A DNA stretch of 64,000 bases from Pelagibacterium halotolerans B2 (GTDB lineage: Bacteria > Pseudomonadota > Alphaproteobacteria > Rhizobiales > Devosiaceae), in NCBI RefSeq assembly GCF_000230555.1, contig NC_016078.1, forward strand, positions 3,619,001 to 3,683,000, in the 5' to 3' direction. The notes beneath the pieces were generated by a model, which was not told where the DNA came from, did not search any database, and worked only from the letters and a program-made list of their open reading frames with translations. Both the position numbers and the translations under genes were made by a program. Shown here one piece after another: positions 1 to 8,481 of this stretch (its first letter is position 1; every line of letters begins with the position of its first letter).

Positions 1-572
1 TCTTCGACCTTGGTATATTCGCCATAGAGATTGTTCTCGCAGGCGTAGATCACCGGCAGTTTCCACAGGGCCGCCATGTTCATCGTCTCGTAAAGCAGGC
101 CCTGTCCCAGCGCGCCGTCACCGAAAAAGCAGACGGCAACCGCGCCGGTTTGCATGCGCTTGGCCGACAATGCAGCGCCGGTCGCAATCCCGGCGGAGCC
201 GCCCACTATGGCGTTGGCGCCAAGGTTGCCATTGGCCTGATCGGCAATGTGCATCGACCCGCCCTTGCCCCGGCAATACCCCTCAACCTTGCCGAGCAGT
301 TCGCAGAACATGGGTTTGAACTCGGCGCCCTTGGCGACACAGTGGCCGTGCCCGCGATGGGTGGAGGTGATGTAGTCTGTCACCTCCAGCGCTTCGCAGA
401 TGCCCACCGCCACCGCTTCCTGGCCGCTATACATATGGGTCAGGCCCGGCATTTTGGCCGACAGGTAGAGCTGGTTGGCATTGTCTTCGAAGGTGCGGAT
501 GCGCACCATCTGGCGGTACATCCGCAAATAGGCCTCGGCATTGGTGCCATTTGTTTTTTCGGCTGGGCTCAT
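1..572 (-). CDS. TPP-dependent 2-oxoacid/acetoin dehydrogenase E1 component, alpha subunit (3' part outside window)
   Basis: About 190 N-terminal residues are present; the gene runs off the window at base 1. The product is the alpha subunit of a heterotetrameric thiamine-pyrophosphate E1 enzyme (pyruvate, branched-chain 2-oxoacid or acetoin dehydrogenase type), which decarboxylates or cleaves its substrate and passes the acyl unit to a lipoyl E2. Visible family features are the early MVRIRTFED segment, the STHRGHGH loop, GKGGSMH, and the TPP/Mg motif that starts FFGDGALGQG and ends ACENNLYGEY. The start is an ATG at 572 with GGGAG seven bases upstream. It follows the M24 gene by 16 bp and is probably the last visible member of the Liv-type operon, so an E1 beta gene is expected just outside. 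The substrate cannot be decided; acetoin/AcoA-like and branched-chain types are both possible. Confidence 0.9.
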   Translation of the reverse strand, partial: MSPAEKTNGTNAEAYLRMYRQMVRIRTFEDNANQLYLSAKMPGLTHMYSGQEAVAVGICEALEVTDYITSTHRGHGHCVAKGAEFKPMFCELLGKVEGYCRGKGGSMHIADQANGNLGANAIVGGSAGIATGAALSAKRMQTGAVAVCFFGDGALGQGLLYETMNMAALWKLPVIYACENNLYGEYTKVE

Positions 573-588
573 CGGAGCGCTCCCATTG

Positions 589-1887
589 TCAATACCGATG
601 CGAGATCGGCAATTCTTCTGCGGGGAACAGGCTGATGATCTCGCATCCTGTATCGGTGACGACCACTTCCTCCTCGATCCGCGCCGCCGAATAGCCGTCG
701 GTGGCCGGGCAGTAGGTCTCGAGCGCAAAAACCATGCCGGTCTGGATTTCCATGGGATGATCGAGGCTGACCGCACGACTGATGATCGGCCGCTCGTGCA
801 GGGCGAGCCCCAGCCCGTGCCCGAATTGCAGCCCGAACGCCGCCAGCTCATTGGGAAATCCAAGGCTTTCGGCCGTCGGCCAGACCGATGCGACCTTATC
901 GGTCGTGACGCCGGGCCTGATGAGCGCGATCGAGGCGTCGAGCCACTCGCGGCACTTCACATAGGCATCGAGCTGCGGCGGCGTGGCGCGCCCGATATTG
1001 AAGGTGCGGTAGTAGCAGGTCCGATAGCCCTGATAGCTTTGCAGGATGTCGAAAAACGCCTGGTCGCCCGGGCGGAAATAGCGGTCGGTGAAATTGTGCG
1101 GATGCGGATTGCAACGTTCGCCGGCAATGGCGTTGATCGCCTCGACATCGTCCGAGCCCATCTCATAGAGCATCTTGTTGGCCATCGCGACGATGTCGTT
1201 CTCGCGGATGCCGGGTTTGAGCTCCTGCCAGATCATGTGATAGACGCCGTCCACCATGCTGGCCGCCTGATTGAGCAGGTGGATTTCGTCGACATTTTTG
1301 ATCTCGCGCGCGCCCAGCATGATCTGCTGGCCATCGACGATACGGACGCCGGCTTCCTGCAGTGCAAAAAACATCGCCGTCTCGGCATAGTCGACGCCGA
1401 CGGGCATATCGGCCACGCCGGCTTTTTTCAGCAGTTGGTAGATTTCCTCGGCATAGAGCTTCATCAGCCCGAACGATGGCGGGATGGTGCCGCGCATGCC
1501 CACGACACCGGCAAGGCAATGGTCGGGGTCGAGCCAGTCGCAATACTCGCGGTGATGCACCGCCGCCGAGCCGAAATCCCAGACATAGGGCTCCTCGTCT
1601 CCGGCCAGCAGCGCGAAGCGGCACATCTTGTCGCGCTCCCATTCGCCGATCTTGGTGCCCGAGACGTAGCGGATGTTGTTGACGTCAAAGAGCAGCAGTG
1701 CGCCGCAAGCCGACTTTTTCAGCGCATCCTTGGCGCGTGACAGGCGGTAGCGGCGCAGCCGATCGTGATCGACGCGGCGCTCGAAATCGACGGCGGTGTG
1801 TCCAAGGGCCGGCAGGTGCCGGTCCCAGCGCCAGTTGGGGTCCATGTCGCCCGGTTGCAGGATGCGGGGGCTGAGCGCATTGGTCAT
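589..1887 (-). CDS. M24 (pita-bread/creatinase-prolidase fold) hydrolase with an altered metal site
   Basis: A 432-residue protein with a creatinase N-domain (about 40-170) and an M24 C-domain. M24 enzymes usually hold two metals with Asp, Asp, His, Glu, Glu. Here the first Asp is kept in FFDILQSYQGY, but the position of the second Asp (normally D-x-x-R-T) is Cys in TCYYRTF; the His in FGHGLGLALHE, the Glu in FALETYC and the Glu in ARIEEEVVV are kept. An Xaa-Pro peptidase activity is therefore uncertain. Related folds include creatinase, the DMSP lyase DddP and the ectoine hydrolase DoeA, so this may be a lyase or amidohydrolase rather than a peptidase. The start at 1887 is preferred over an in-frame GTG at 1896 because GAGG lies eight bases upstream. 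It sits between the DUF606 gene and E1 alpha in a transporter operon, which suggests a role in breaking down the imported compound. Confidence 0.85.
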   Translation of the reverse strand: MTNALSPRILQPGDMDPNWRWDRHLPALGHTAVDFERRVDHDRLRRYRLSRAKDALKKSACGALLLFDVNNIRYVSGTKIGEWERDKMCRFALLAGDEEPYVWDFGSAAVHHREYCDWLDPDHCLAGVVGMRGTIPPSFGLMKLYAEEIYQLLKKAGVADMPVGVDYAETAMFFALQEAGVRIVDGQQIMLGAREIKNVDEIHLLNQAASMVDGVYHMIWQELKPGIRENDIVAMANKMLYEMGSDDVEAINAIAGERCNPHPHNFTDRYFRPGDQAFFDILQSYQGYRTCYYRTFNIGRATPPQLDAYVKCREWLDASIALIRPGVTTDKVASVWPTAESLGFPNELAAFGLQFGHGLGLALHERPIISRAVSLDHPMEIQTGMVFALETYCPATDGYSAARIEEEVVVTDTGCEIISLFPAEELPISHRY

Positions 1888-1975
1888 TTTGAACACCTCA
1901 TTGATATCTGGACTGACCGGTCGACCCGGAGGAGAGGGTCAAGGCTTTCCTTCGCTGCGAAAAGCTGTGTCACGG

Positions 1976-2422
1976 CTAGCCCCTGTAAACGGCAAGTGCG
2001 CCCGCCAGGACGAGCAGCAGGCCGGCCAGCCGCAAGGGCGAAACGGTGCGGACTTCAAGGTCGAATGCACCGAAATGGTCGGCGATGACGGCGCCCAGCA
2101 ATTGGCCGGCGACAATGCAGACGAAAAACAGCAGGGCCCCGGTGACCGGCGCGATCACCGGGCCGCTTGCCACGAACACAGCGCCGATCACTCCGGCCAG
2201 ATAGACCCACCACGGAACGTTCGAGAGCGTCGCCGCGCTTATCGTGCCTCGCCCGGTAAAGACCAGCAGGACCAGCGCGCTTATCAGCGCCACCAATATC
2301 GAGATCGCCGCGGCCCCGAACGGGTTCCCGATGGCGCGTGCGAGCATGGCGTTGAGGGCGGGCTGTACGGACACAAGTCCACCGACCCCTACCGCCGCGA
2401 TCATGTATGCCCAGGCCACCAT
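1976..2422 (-). CDS. DUF606 (YdcZ-like) DMT-superfamily membrane protein
   Basis: A 148-residue, almost entirely hydrophobic protein with about five membrane segments. It begins MVAWAYMIAAVGVGGLVS and contains the family-typical QPALNAMLARAIGNPFGAA stretch near residue 25. DUF606/YdcZ proteins are half-size members of the drug/metabolite transporter superfamily; their substrates are mostly unknown. The ATG at 2422 lies only five bases after the livM stop, so it is very probably co-transcribed and translationally linked with the Liv-type importer. An extended reading frame upstream overlaps livM and is not credible as coding. It may help move a product of the pathway out of the cell or provide a second route for the substrate; that is inference. 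Confidence 0.8.
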   Translation of the reverse strand: MVAWAYMIAAVGVGGLVSVQPALNAMLARAIGNPFGAAAISILVALISALVLLVFTGRGTISAATLSNVPWWVYLAGVIGAVFVASGPVIAPVTGALLFFVCIVAGQLLGAVIADHFGAFDLEVRTVSPLRLAGLLLVLAGALAVYRG

Positions 2423-2427
2423 CGCGC

Positions 2428-3465
2428 TCAATCCCAGTTCAGGATGCGCGGCAGGCGCCGGTGCAGGGCGAGCGTGCCGACGATTCCCAGCGGGAAAAAG
2501 ATAAGGGTCAGGGCCATGATCAGTCCGGTGGCGAGAATGTTGATTTCCGAAGCGCCCAGCGTGGCCACGAACAACTCGTTGAAGGCGACGATCAGGATCG
2601 CGCCGATGACCGGACCGGCTACGGTCCCCTTGCCCCCCAGAATGCACATGAGCACCATGTTCACCGAAACCAGGATCATGAGGAAAATATTGGGGCGGAT
2701 ATAGGTGAGATACTCACCCCAGATCGCACCGGCCATGCCCACGAGCCCGGCCGAGATGGCAAAGGCCAGGACCTTGTAGAGTCTGGTGTCGATCCCGGCG
2801 CTTTCCGCCTTGATCTCGTCCTTGGCGATGGCGCGCAGGCCGAGCCCGAACTTGGAATGCTTGATGCGATAGTTGAGCCAGACGGCAAACGCCGCCAGCG
2901 CGATGAATGCGTAATAGTAGGGAAGCTTTGCCCATTGCACAGGCAGGTTCGTGGGGGGCAGGGGCACCCCGTTGGCCCCGCCGATGAAGTGCCAGTTATC
3001 CATAAGGATGCGGGCGATCATCACCAGGGCGAGCGAGGAGATGATAAAGGACGGGCCACGGACCCGCAGCGTGATCAGCCCGATGACATAGCCGAAGAGC
3101 CCCGCCACCACGCCGGCCGCCGGGGCAAGCAGGATCGCCGAAATCCCATAGCGCGCCATGAGCATGCCGGCGAAATAGCCGCCGATCGCAAAGAACACAT
3201 TGTGCCCCAGCGATATATAGCCGGTAAAACCGCCAAGAATGTTCCACCCGGCGGCCATCGCCGCATAGGAGGCGGTCAAAAGCACAAGGTGCAGCAGGTA
3301 GTTGTAGTTTCCCGCAAATTGCAGGGCCGGCAGGACCGATAGCGCCAAAAGAATAGCGATCGGGAACCAGTACGCCCGGCGGATATCGCGATGGGTCGTC
3401 ATGCCTGCGTCGTGGGCCTTGCGCGCCGCGCGGACCGAAGCGACATTGTCTGAACTCGATGTCAT
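2428..3465 (-). CDS. livM: Branched-chain amino acid-type ABC importer permease LivM
   Basis: A 345-residue inner-membrane permease of the LivM family, with a cytoplasmic N-terminus of about 30 residues followed by roughly ten hydrophobic segments. Family landmarks are GGFTGYISLGHNVFFAIGGY (about 85-105), the LGLRAIAKDEIKAESAGID loop that contacts the ATPases, and GGKGTVAGPVIGA. With LivH it forms the membrane channel of a HAAT-family importer for branched-chain or other amino acids, amides or short organic acids. The start is the ATG at 3465, which overlaps the last base of the livH stop (TGATG), a sign of translational coupling. The long frame reaching 4983 is only a run-on through livH and livF in the wrong register. 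Confidence 0.93.
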   Translation of the reverse strand: MTSSSDNVASVRAARKAHDAGMTTHRDIRRAYWFPIAILLALSVLPALQFAGNYNYLLHLVLLTASYAAMAAGWNILGGFTGYISLGHNVFFAIGGYFAGMLMARYGISAILLAPAAGVVAGLFGYVIGLITLRVRGPSFIISSLALVMIARILMDNWHFIGGANGVPLPPTNLPVQWAKLPYYYAFIALAAFAVWLNYRIKHSKFGLGLRAIAKDEIKAESAGIDTRLYKVLAFAISAGLVGMAGAIWGEYLTYIRPNIFLMILVSVNMVLMCILGGKGTVAGPVIGAILIVAFNELFVATLGASEINILATGLIMALTLIFFPLGIVGTLALHRRLPRILNWD

Positions 3466-4343
3466 CACGCCAGCTCCGGTTTTTCGCCGAACAGACCCTG
3501 CGGGCGCACCAGCAGGATGACGAACAGGGCGAGAAAGAAAACGATGGTCGACCAGGTCGAGCCGATGAAGGTGCCGACAAAGGCCGCGATGACCGACAGG
3601 GTGAACGCCGCAACGACAGTTCCGACGATCGAGCCCATGCCGCCCAGAACCACCAGAGACATCAGCACTGCGATCCATTCCCAGTGCTTTGCGGGAAAGA
3701 AGCTGAAGACGAACGAGACAAGCGCGCCCGCCGCGCCGGCCAGCCCGACCCCGATCGCGAAGGTCACCATGGAAACGAGATTGACGTTGACCCCAAGCAG
3801 CTCGGCCGCTTCCCGGTTCTGCGTGGTGGCCCGGATGGCGTAGCCGAAGCGCGAATATTTGAGGAACAGCGCCAGGGCGCCGATGATCGCCAGCGATATC
3901 AGCCCGGCATAGAGCTGACCCGTGGGGATGAAAACGTCGCCGATAAAGATCGCCTGGGTGGCATAGGGCGGCGATGTCACCCGCTGGGTGTTGGCGAACA
4001 TGCTCCCCAGCCCGCCCTCGATCACCATGGCGACCGCGAAGGTCAAAAGGACGGTCATTTCCGAATATTTGGCCGATCGCGCTTCGCGCTCGAATACGAG
4101 CTTGTAGAGAACCACACCGACCACAGCCATGATGGCCGCCGCGAACGGCATGGCGATTATGGGATCGACGCCCAGCAGCCTGAAGGCCCAGTACGCCAGA
4201 TAGGCCCCGGCGATGATCAGGGCGGGATGCGCCAGATTGACGATGCGCATGACCCCGAAAATGAGACTCAGCCCCGAGCCCATGAGCGAGAAGACACCGC
4301 CCAGAGCCAGACCGAGAATAAGAACCTGCACTATTGAAGACAT
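3465..4343 (-). CDS. livH: Branched-chain amino acid-type ABC importer permease LivH
   Basis: A 292-residue LivH-family permease with about eight hydrophobic segments. Characteristic sites are FGVMRIVNLAHPALIIAGAY near the N-terminus, the cytoplasmic coupling region AIRATTQNREAAELLGVN around residue 180, and LGGMGSIVGT near residue 230. It pairs with LivM in the membrane; LivG and LivF supply ATP hydrolysis and the binding protein encoded at 5908-7185 supplies specificity. It is separated from livF by 12 bp and its stop overlaps the livM start by one base. Nothing in it is unusual for the family. Confidence 0.94.
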   Translation of the reverse strand: MSSIVQVLILGLALGGVFSLMGSGLSLIFGVMRIVNLAHPALIIAGAYLAYWAFRLLGVDPIIAMPFAAAIMAVVGVVLYKLVFEREARSAKYSEMTVLLTFAVAMVIEGGLGSMFANTQRVTSPPYATQAIFIGDVFIPTGQLYAGLISLAIIGALALFLKYSRFGYAIRATTQNREAAELLGVNVNLVSMVTFAIGVGLAGAAGALVSFVFSFFPAKHWEWIAVLMSLVVLGGMGSIVGTVVAAFTLSVIAAFVGTFIGSTWSTIVFFLALFVILLVRPQGLFGEKPELA

Positions 4344-4355
4344 GCGATCTCCCGG

Positions 4356-5084
4356 TCAGGCCGCCCTGTTGGCGCCCAGATAGAGTTCCTGGATTCTGGG
4401 ATCGGCGAGGATTTGTTCGGCCGGTCCCTCGAAAAGCGTACGGCCCAGATCGAGCACGACCCCCCAGTCCGAATTTTTCAGACCCATGACAGCGTTCTGT
4501 TCGACGAGCAGGATGGTGATGCCCTCGGCGGCCAGCACCTTCATGATCTCGAACATCTCGCGGACGATCTTGGGCGCGAGCCCGAGCGAAGGCTCGTCGA
4601 GCATGACGATATCGGGCTTGAGAATCATGGTCCGCGCCATGGCCAATGTCTGCTGCTGGCCACCGGACATGGTGCCGGCGTGCTGGCCGGACCGCTCCCG
4701 CAGGATGGGAAACCGGTCCATGACCGCATCCACACGGCGGTCGACCTCGGCGCTGTCGCCCAGGATATAGCCGCCCATGCGCAGGTTCTCCCGCACGGTC
4801 ATCTTGGCAAACAGCGCGCGCTCCTGGGGGACAAAGCAGATGCCCCGGCGCAGGATCTGGTCGGGGCGCAAGCCGTTGAGGCGCTCGCCCTTGAAGATCA
4901 CCTCGCCCTGGCGGATATGCAGCATGCCGCAAATCGCCTTGAGCAGGGTGGATTTGCCTGCGCCATTGGGGCCGATGATGCAATGGATCTTGCCCGGCTT
5001 GACCGTCAGGTGCGCGCCCTCGAGAATGGCCGGTCCGCTGCCGTATCCGGCGGTAATGTTTCTGACCTCGAGAAGTTCGGTCAT
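4356..5084 (-). CDS. livF: ABC importer ATP-binding protein LivF
   Basis: A 242-residue ATPase of the LivF type. The Walker A is GPNGAGKST (about 38-46), the signature motif MSGGQQQTLAMA, and the Walker B IVMLDEPSLGLAP with the LivF-typical ending; the H-loop region is LLVEQNAV. It works as a heterodimer with LivG beneath LivH-LivM. The ATG at 5084 overlaps the livG stop by one base. LivF-type subunits lack the C-terminal extension of sugar-importer ATPases, and that is the case here. Confidence 0.94.
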   Translation of the reverse strand: MTELLEVRNITAGYGSGPAILEGAHLTVKPGKIHCIIGPNGAGKSTLLKAICGMLHIRQGEVIFKGERLNGLRPDQILRRGICFVPQERALFAKMTVRENLRMGGYILGDSAEVDRRVDAVMDRFPILRERSGQHAGTMSGGQQQTLAMARTMILKPDIVMLDEPSLGLAPKIVREMFEIMKVLAAEGITILLVEQNAVMGLKNSDWGVVLDLGRTLFEGPAEQILADPRIQELYLGANRAA

Positions 5085-5827
5085 CAGCTGGCCTCCTCCA
5101 ACGCGCCGCCGAGATAGGCGTCGAGCACTGCGGGGTCCTTCTGAACCTCTTCGGGCCGGCCCCTGGCGATGACCCTGCCCTGGGTCATGACCACAACCTG
5201 GTGCGACAGGCGCATGATGAGATTCATGTTGTGCTCGACGATCAGCACGGTGAGACCGCGATCGTTCAACTGCCGGATGCGTGTGATGATCTCCTCGAGC
5301 AGCGACGGATTGACACCGCCTGCCGGCTCGTCGAGCAGGATGATCTTGGGATCGCTCATTAGCAGCGCCGCGAGGTCCATGAGTTTCTTCTGCCCGAACG
5401 AGAGGTTGGAGCCGTCCTCGTGGGCGATCCGCGTGATGCCCAGAAAATCGAGGATATCCATGGCCTTTTCGATTTCATCCTTGCTCATCGCCGGCTTCAT
5501 AAGGTCGCGCCAGCCATGGATGCGGGATTGGCAGATGACGTTTTCGAGCACGCTCATGTCGGCGAGGTTGCGCGAGATCTGAAAGGTTCGAGAGACGCCG
5601 AGCTTTGTGATCTTGTGCGGCCGCAACGGATCGATGCGCTGATCTTCGAGCCACACTTCGCCCGCCGTTGGCATCATGGTTCGGCTGATGCAGTTGAATG
5701 CTGTCGTCTTGCCCGCGCCGTTGGGGCCGATCAGCGCTGTGATGGTGCCCTTTTCGACAGTGAACGAGCAGTCATCGACCGCTTTGAGTCCTCCGAAATA
5801 CTTGCAGAGGCCTTTGACCTCGAGCAT
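5084..5827 (-). CDS. livG: ABC importer ATP-binding protein LivG
   Basis: A 247-residue ATPase of the LivG type: Walker A GPNGAGKTT (about 33-41), signature NLSFGQKKLMDLAALL, Walker B IILLDEPAGGVNP, and the IVEHNMNLIMRLS H-loop segment. It is longer than LivF between Walker A and the signature, as is usual for LivG. The gene follows the binding-protein gene after an 80-bp spacer holding a strong hairpin (5874-5899), and it overlaps livF by one base. The order binding protein-G-F-H-M differs from the E. coli liv operon but is common in Alphaproteobacteria. Confidence 0.94.
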   Translation of the reverse strand: MLEVKGLCKYFGGLKAVDDCSFTVEKGTITALIGPNGAGKTTAFNCISRTMMPTAGEVWLEDQRIDPLRPHKITKLGVSRTFQISRNLADMSVLENVICQSRIHGWRDLMKPAMSKDEIEKAMDILDFLGITRIAHEDGSNLSFGQKKLMDLAALLMSDPKIILLDEPAGGVNPSLLEEIITRIRQLNDRGLTVLIVEHNMNLIMRLSHQVVVMTQGRVIARGRPEEVQKDPAVLDAYLGGALEEAS

Positions 5828-5873
5828 CGCTTATCCCCTTGGTTTGCCCAATCGTTCCAACTGGTGGTGCCGA

Positions 5874-5899
5874 TGCGCCGGGCTCATGGGCCCGGCGCA
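5874..5899 (-). other. Perfect GC-rich hairpin after the binding-protein gene
   Basis: A perfect 10-bp inverted repeat, TGCGCCGGGC and GCCCGGCGCA, with a 6-nt loop lies eight bases downstream of the binding-protein stop and before livG. There is no U-tract, so full termination is unlikely. Such structures between a binding-protein gene and the rest of an importer operon typically protect the upstream mRNA from 3' exonucleases or cause partial termination, giving an excess of binding protein. That role is inferred here. Confidence 0.7.
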
Positions 5900-5907
5900 C
5901 AGACGGA

Positions 5908-7185
5908 TCAGAACCCGTTCTTGGGATAGACCAGGGGCGACACGCCCTCGAATTCGTTGGTGGGATAGACAAACTGCAGATTGCCGCCATTCCACTGTGT
6001 CATGAGGAATGGCTTGTCGACCGGCAGGCCGCGTTCGTCCCAGTTAAAGCGGCCAAGGATCGTCCGTACCGGTTCGTCCGGAGTGCGGGAGGAGAGCCAG
6101 TCGCCCATCGCGGCATTGTCGGTGGACCCGACGCCGGTAATCGCCTGTTCGATACCCTGGCAGACAGCGAAGGGAATTGCCGCGTCTTCGTCCGGCACCG
6201 CCCCATAGGCCTCTTGGTAGGCCGCCACGAAGTCGGCGTTCGAAAAGGGCTCGCCCCCAAGGATGGATTCGAACGGCGCATCCTTGTGCCAGGATGTGTG
6301 CACGAGAACGCCATCCCCCGACGCGCCGGTACCTTCGCTGAACTCGGCCTGCGTTCCCTGGCTGAAATAGACCAGTTTGGCCTCGGCCTGCACTGTGGCG
6401 AGGGCGCGGGTGAGCTGTACGGCTTCTTCGGCCGAGGCGGTCAGCCCGATAATCATTTCGGCGTTGGACCGCTTGATCGAATTGGCGAGGTTGAGCCAGT
6501 CGCTGAACCCTTCCTCCGGCCAGCGTTCTGAATAGACGACCTCGATGCCCGCCTCGGCGAGATAGCCCGGCGCAAGGTCGGCGACAAGACTGTTGTCGGC
6601 AGCGTCGATGACCTGTTCGCCAAGCAGGCCGGCCCATACGCCATTCGCAAAGAAATCGTCCGCCGAAACCACCGCCGCTGTCTGCGGGCGCTCTGCTTCG
6701 GGGATGAGATCGTTGATCAGCGCCGAAACCGATGCCCCGACATATTCCGCGGCATTGGGCTGGAAGTAATAGATGTTCTCATGGCCCTGGGTGTAGATTC
6801 CCAAAGCGCCGCCGGCCGGCAGCGCATGCACCATTCCGTTTCGCGCAAGAAGGCTCGCCACGGGAAAGCTCAGCCGCGACGAGAAGGTGCCGAACACGGC
6901 CTCGACGCCATCGACATTGATGAAGCGCTCATACTGGCTGATGGCCGTGGCGTTGTCCGAACGGTTGTCGGAAACGACAAGCTCGACCTCGCGGCCCAGA
7001 ATGCCGCCTCTCTCGTTGATCAGGTCGACGCACAGCCCGTAGCCTTCCTGGTGCTTCTGTCCCGAAACCGAGAACCCTCCCGTGAGCGGCAATGATGCGC
7101 CGATCTTCAACGTCTGTGCATAAGCGGCTCCCCCAACCATCGAGAATGCGGCGGCAGCGGCCAGAAATTTGAATGCGGTCTTCAT
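5908..7185 (-). CDS. Periplasmic substrate-binding protein of Liv/HAAT-type ABC importer
   Basis: A 425-residue type I periplasmic binding protein. A signal peptide is clear: MKTAFKF, a hydrophobic core of about 15 residues, then cleavage near AAYAQ. The mature protein opens with LKIGASLPLTGGFSVSG and continues with the family segment LVVSDNRSDNATAISQYERF, as in LivJ, amide-binding and aromatic-acid-binding proteins. The ligand is not evident. The start at 7185 is chosen because GGGAGGAAGAT lies directly upstream; longer frames add a non-signal N-terminus. It is transcribed after the HIBADH-like gene and is followed by a hairpin, then livGFHM. Confidence 0.93.
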   Translation of the reverse strand: MKTAFKFLAAAAAFSMVGGAAYAQTLKIGASLPLTGGFSVSGQKHQEGYGLCVDLINERGGILGREVELVVSDNRSDNATAISQYERFINVDGVEAVFGTFSSRLSFPVASLLARNGMVHALPAGGALGIYTQGHENIYYFQPNAAEYVGASVSALINDLIPEAERPQTAAVVSADDFFANGVWAGLLGEQVIDAADNSLVADLAPGYLAEAGIEVVYSERWPEEGFSDWLNLANSIKRSNAEMIIGLTASAEEAVQLTRALATVQAEAKLVYFSQGTQAEFSEGTGASGDGVLVHTSWHKDAPFESILGGEPFSNADFVAAYQEAYGAVPDEDAAIPFAVCQGIEQAITGVGSTDNAAMGDWLSSRTPDEPVRTILGRFNWDERGLPVDKPFLMTQWNGGNLQFVYPTNEFEGVSPLVYPKNGF

Positions 7186-7292
7186 ATCTTCCTCCCATGA
7201 ATACCGATCGTGAAAGATGCAGCGCATTGGCCGCCATTCTTCTTATTGCGAGCCCGAGACCCGATGGTGCGCCGGCCTGCCGGCCGCCGCGA

Positions 7293-8261
7293 CTATTCGG
7301 CCGCCTGGGCAGGAACCTCCAGCCCGGTCGGCACAGGAGTGCCCTCGCTGACAAGCTCGATCCCGGCGCCCAGTGCCACGGTTTCAAGAATCGCGGCGAA
7401 ATCGAGGGCCAGATAGGCCTCCGGATCGTCCTTGAGCCGGGCGGCGCCGAAATGGGCCTGCAACGCCTCCCGCGTTGCCGCCGTGACCGGCATGGGCACA
7501 TTGAGCCTGCGGGCCGAGCTCAGTCCCAGATCGAGGTCCTTGCGCAGCAGTTCGGGCGTGAAGGTCGTGGTCCAATCCAGATTGACCAGCGCATTGGCCT
7601 TGTAGCGGGTGAATACCGAACCCATGACCGAATTGTTCATGAAGTCTAGAAACGCCGCTCGCGGCACGCCCGCTTTCTGGGCGAGTATGGTGATCTCCGC
7701 CAGGTTCTGGATGACGACGCCGAGAAACACATTGTGAGCGATTTTGCAGAAGCGCGAGAGCTCGCCTTCCCCGACATAGGAGACGCCCCGGCCCGCGATG
7801 GCGGCAATCAGCGGTTCGACGGTGTCGAAGATCTCACGCGGCCCGGACGCGACCGAACTCAATTTGCCGGCGCGCACGCATTTGCCATTGCCACTGACCG
7901 GCGAGGCGAGCAGTTGCGCTCCGCGCGCTGCAAGCCGCTTGCGGATGTCGGCCGATTGCTCGACGGCAATCGAGGAACAATCAACGAAGATCTTTGGAAC
8001 GGCTCCGTCGCCCGACAACACGCCATCGGGTCCGAAATAGACCTGTTCGACATCGGCGCCGGTCGAGACCATCGTGAACAACACATCGACGGAGCTAAGG
8101 TCGCGTGGGGCATCAACGAGTACTGCCCCCTTTTTTGCCAGAGGTTCGGCCTTCGCCCGTGTCCTGTTCCAGACACTTACCTCATAGCCGGCATCCAGCA
8201 GACGCTCGGCCATCGGATAGCCCATGCGGCCCATGCCAATCCAACCGACCCTCAAACCCAT
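7293..8261 (-). CDS. NAD(P)-dependent 3-hydroxyisobutyrate dehydrogenase-family oxidoreductase
   Basis: A 322-residue beta-hydroxyacid dehydrogenase. The Rossmann motif GWIGMGRMGYPMA (about residues 5-17) is near the N-terminus; the substrate-loop region FVDCSSIAVEQSADI and the catalytic-lysine segment SRFCKIAHNVFLG (about 170) follow, with an all-alpha C-domain. These enzymes oxidise 3-hydroxyisobutyrate, tartronate semialdehyde-type or 4-hydroxybutyrate-type substrates, or work as reductases. The ATG at 8261 has GAGGGAG upstream. It is the first gene of the Liv-type operon, transcribed from a region with strong palindromes and diverging from a LacI regulator. A hydroxyacid step fits a transporter for an amino or hydroxy acid and a downstream E1 dehydrogenase; the exact pathway is unknown. 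Confidence 0.88.
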   Translation of the reverse strand: MGLRVGWIGMGRMGYPMAERLLDAGYEVSVWNRTRAKAEPLAKKGAVLVDAPRDLSSVDVLFTMVSTGADVEQVYFGPDGVLSGDGAVPKIFVDCSSIAVEQSADIRKRLAARGAQLLASPVSGNGKCVRAGKLSSVASGPREIFDTVEPLIAAIAGRGVSYVGEGELSRFCKIAHNVFLGVVIQNLAEITILAQKAGVPRAAFLDFMNNSVMGSVFTRYKANALVNLDWTTTFTPELLRKDLDLGLSSARRLNVPMPVTAATREALQAHFGAARLKDDPEAYLALDFAAILETVALGAGIELVSEGTPVPTGLEVPAQAAE

Positions 8262-8419
8262 TGCAAATGCTCCCTCGGATTGATTTCTGCGACTGCGTCC
8301 GGCGCAACGATGGGGGATGGCGAGAGATCGAGTGGACCGCGGCGCTGCCCTGACGGCGTGCCGACCCCGCCCTGATCGATCCTTTCGCCTACTCCCCGGC
8401 GATTTTCGCAATCCATTAC

Positions 8420-8455
8420 GCTACCAATTACGCAATCGATTGCGTGATTGGTAGC
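8420..8455. promoter_or_regulatory. 36-bp palindromic operator, probable LacI-family site
   Basis: Two 18-bp arms starting GCTACCAATT and ending ATTGGTAGC pair with one mismatch around the exact core ACGCAATCGATTGCGT (8430-8445). LacI-family operators are typically 14-20 bp palindromes with a central CG, which the core matches. The extra flanking symmetry is longer than one dimer needs and may mark a second overlapping site or a transcript hairpin. Confidence 0.7.
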
Positions 8456-8481
8456 ACGGCAATATGAGCAAGGTCAACAAA

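Noticed and set aside
541..1740. Long plus-strand open frame (399 codons) opposite the M24 gene
   Set aside because: Low-complexity antisense frame typical of high-GC DNA; the minus strand encodes a recognisable protein with a good ribosome site.
2428..4983. Single 851-codon minus-strand frame as a fused transporter protein
   Set aside because: Only its last 345 codons are LivM; the rest is out-of-register translation of livH and livF.
7245..7290. GC-rich GCCGGC repeats between the HIBADH-like and binding-protein genes as a terminator
   Set aside because: Short overlapping palindromes without a U-tract and inside an apparent operon; too weak to call.
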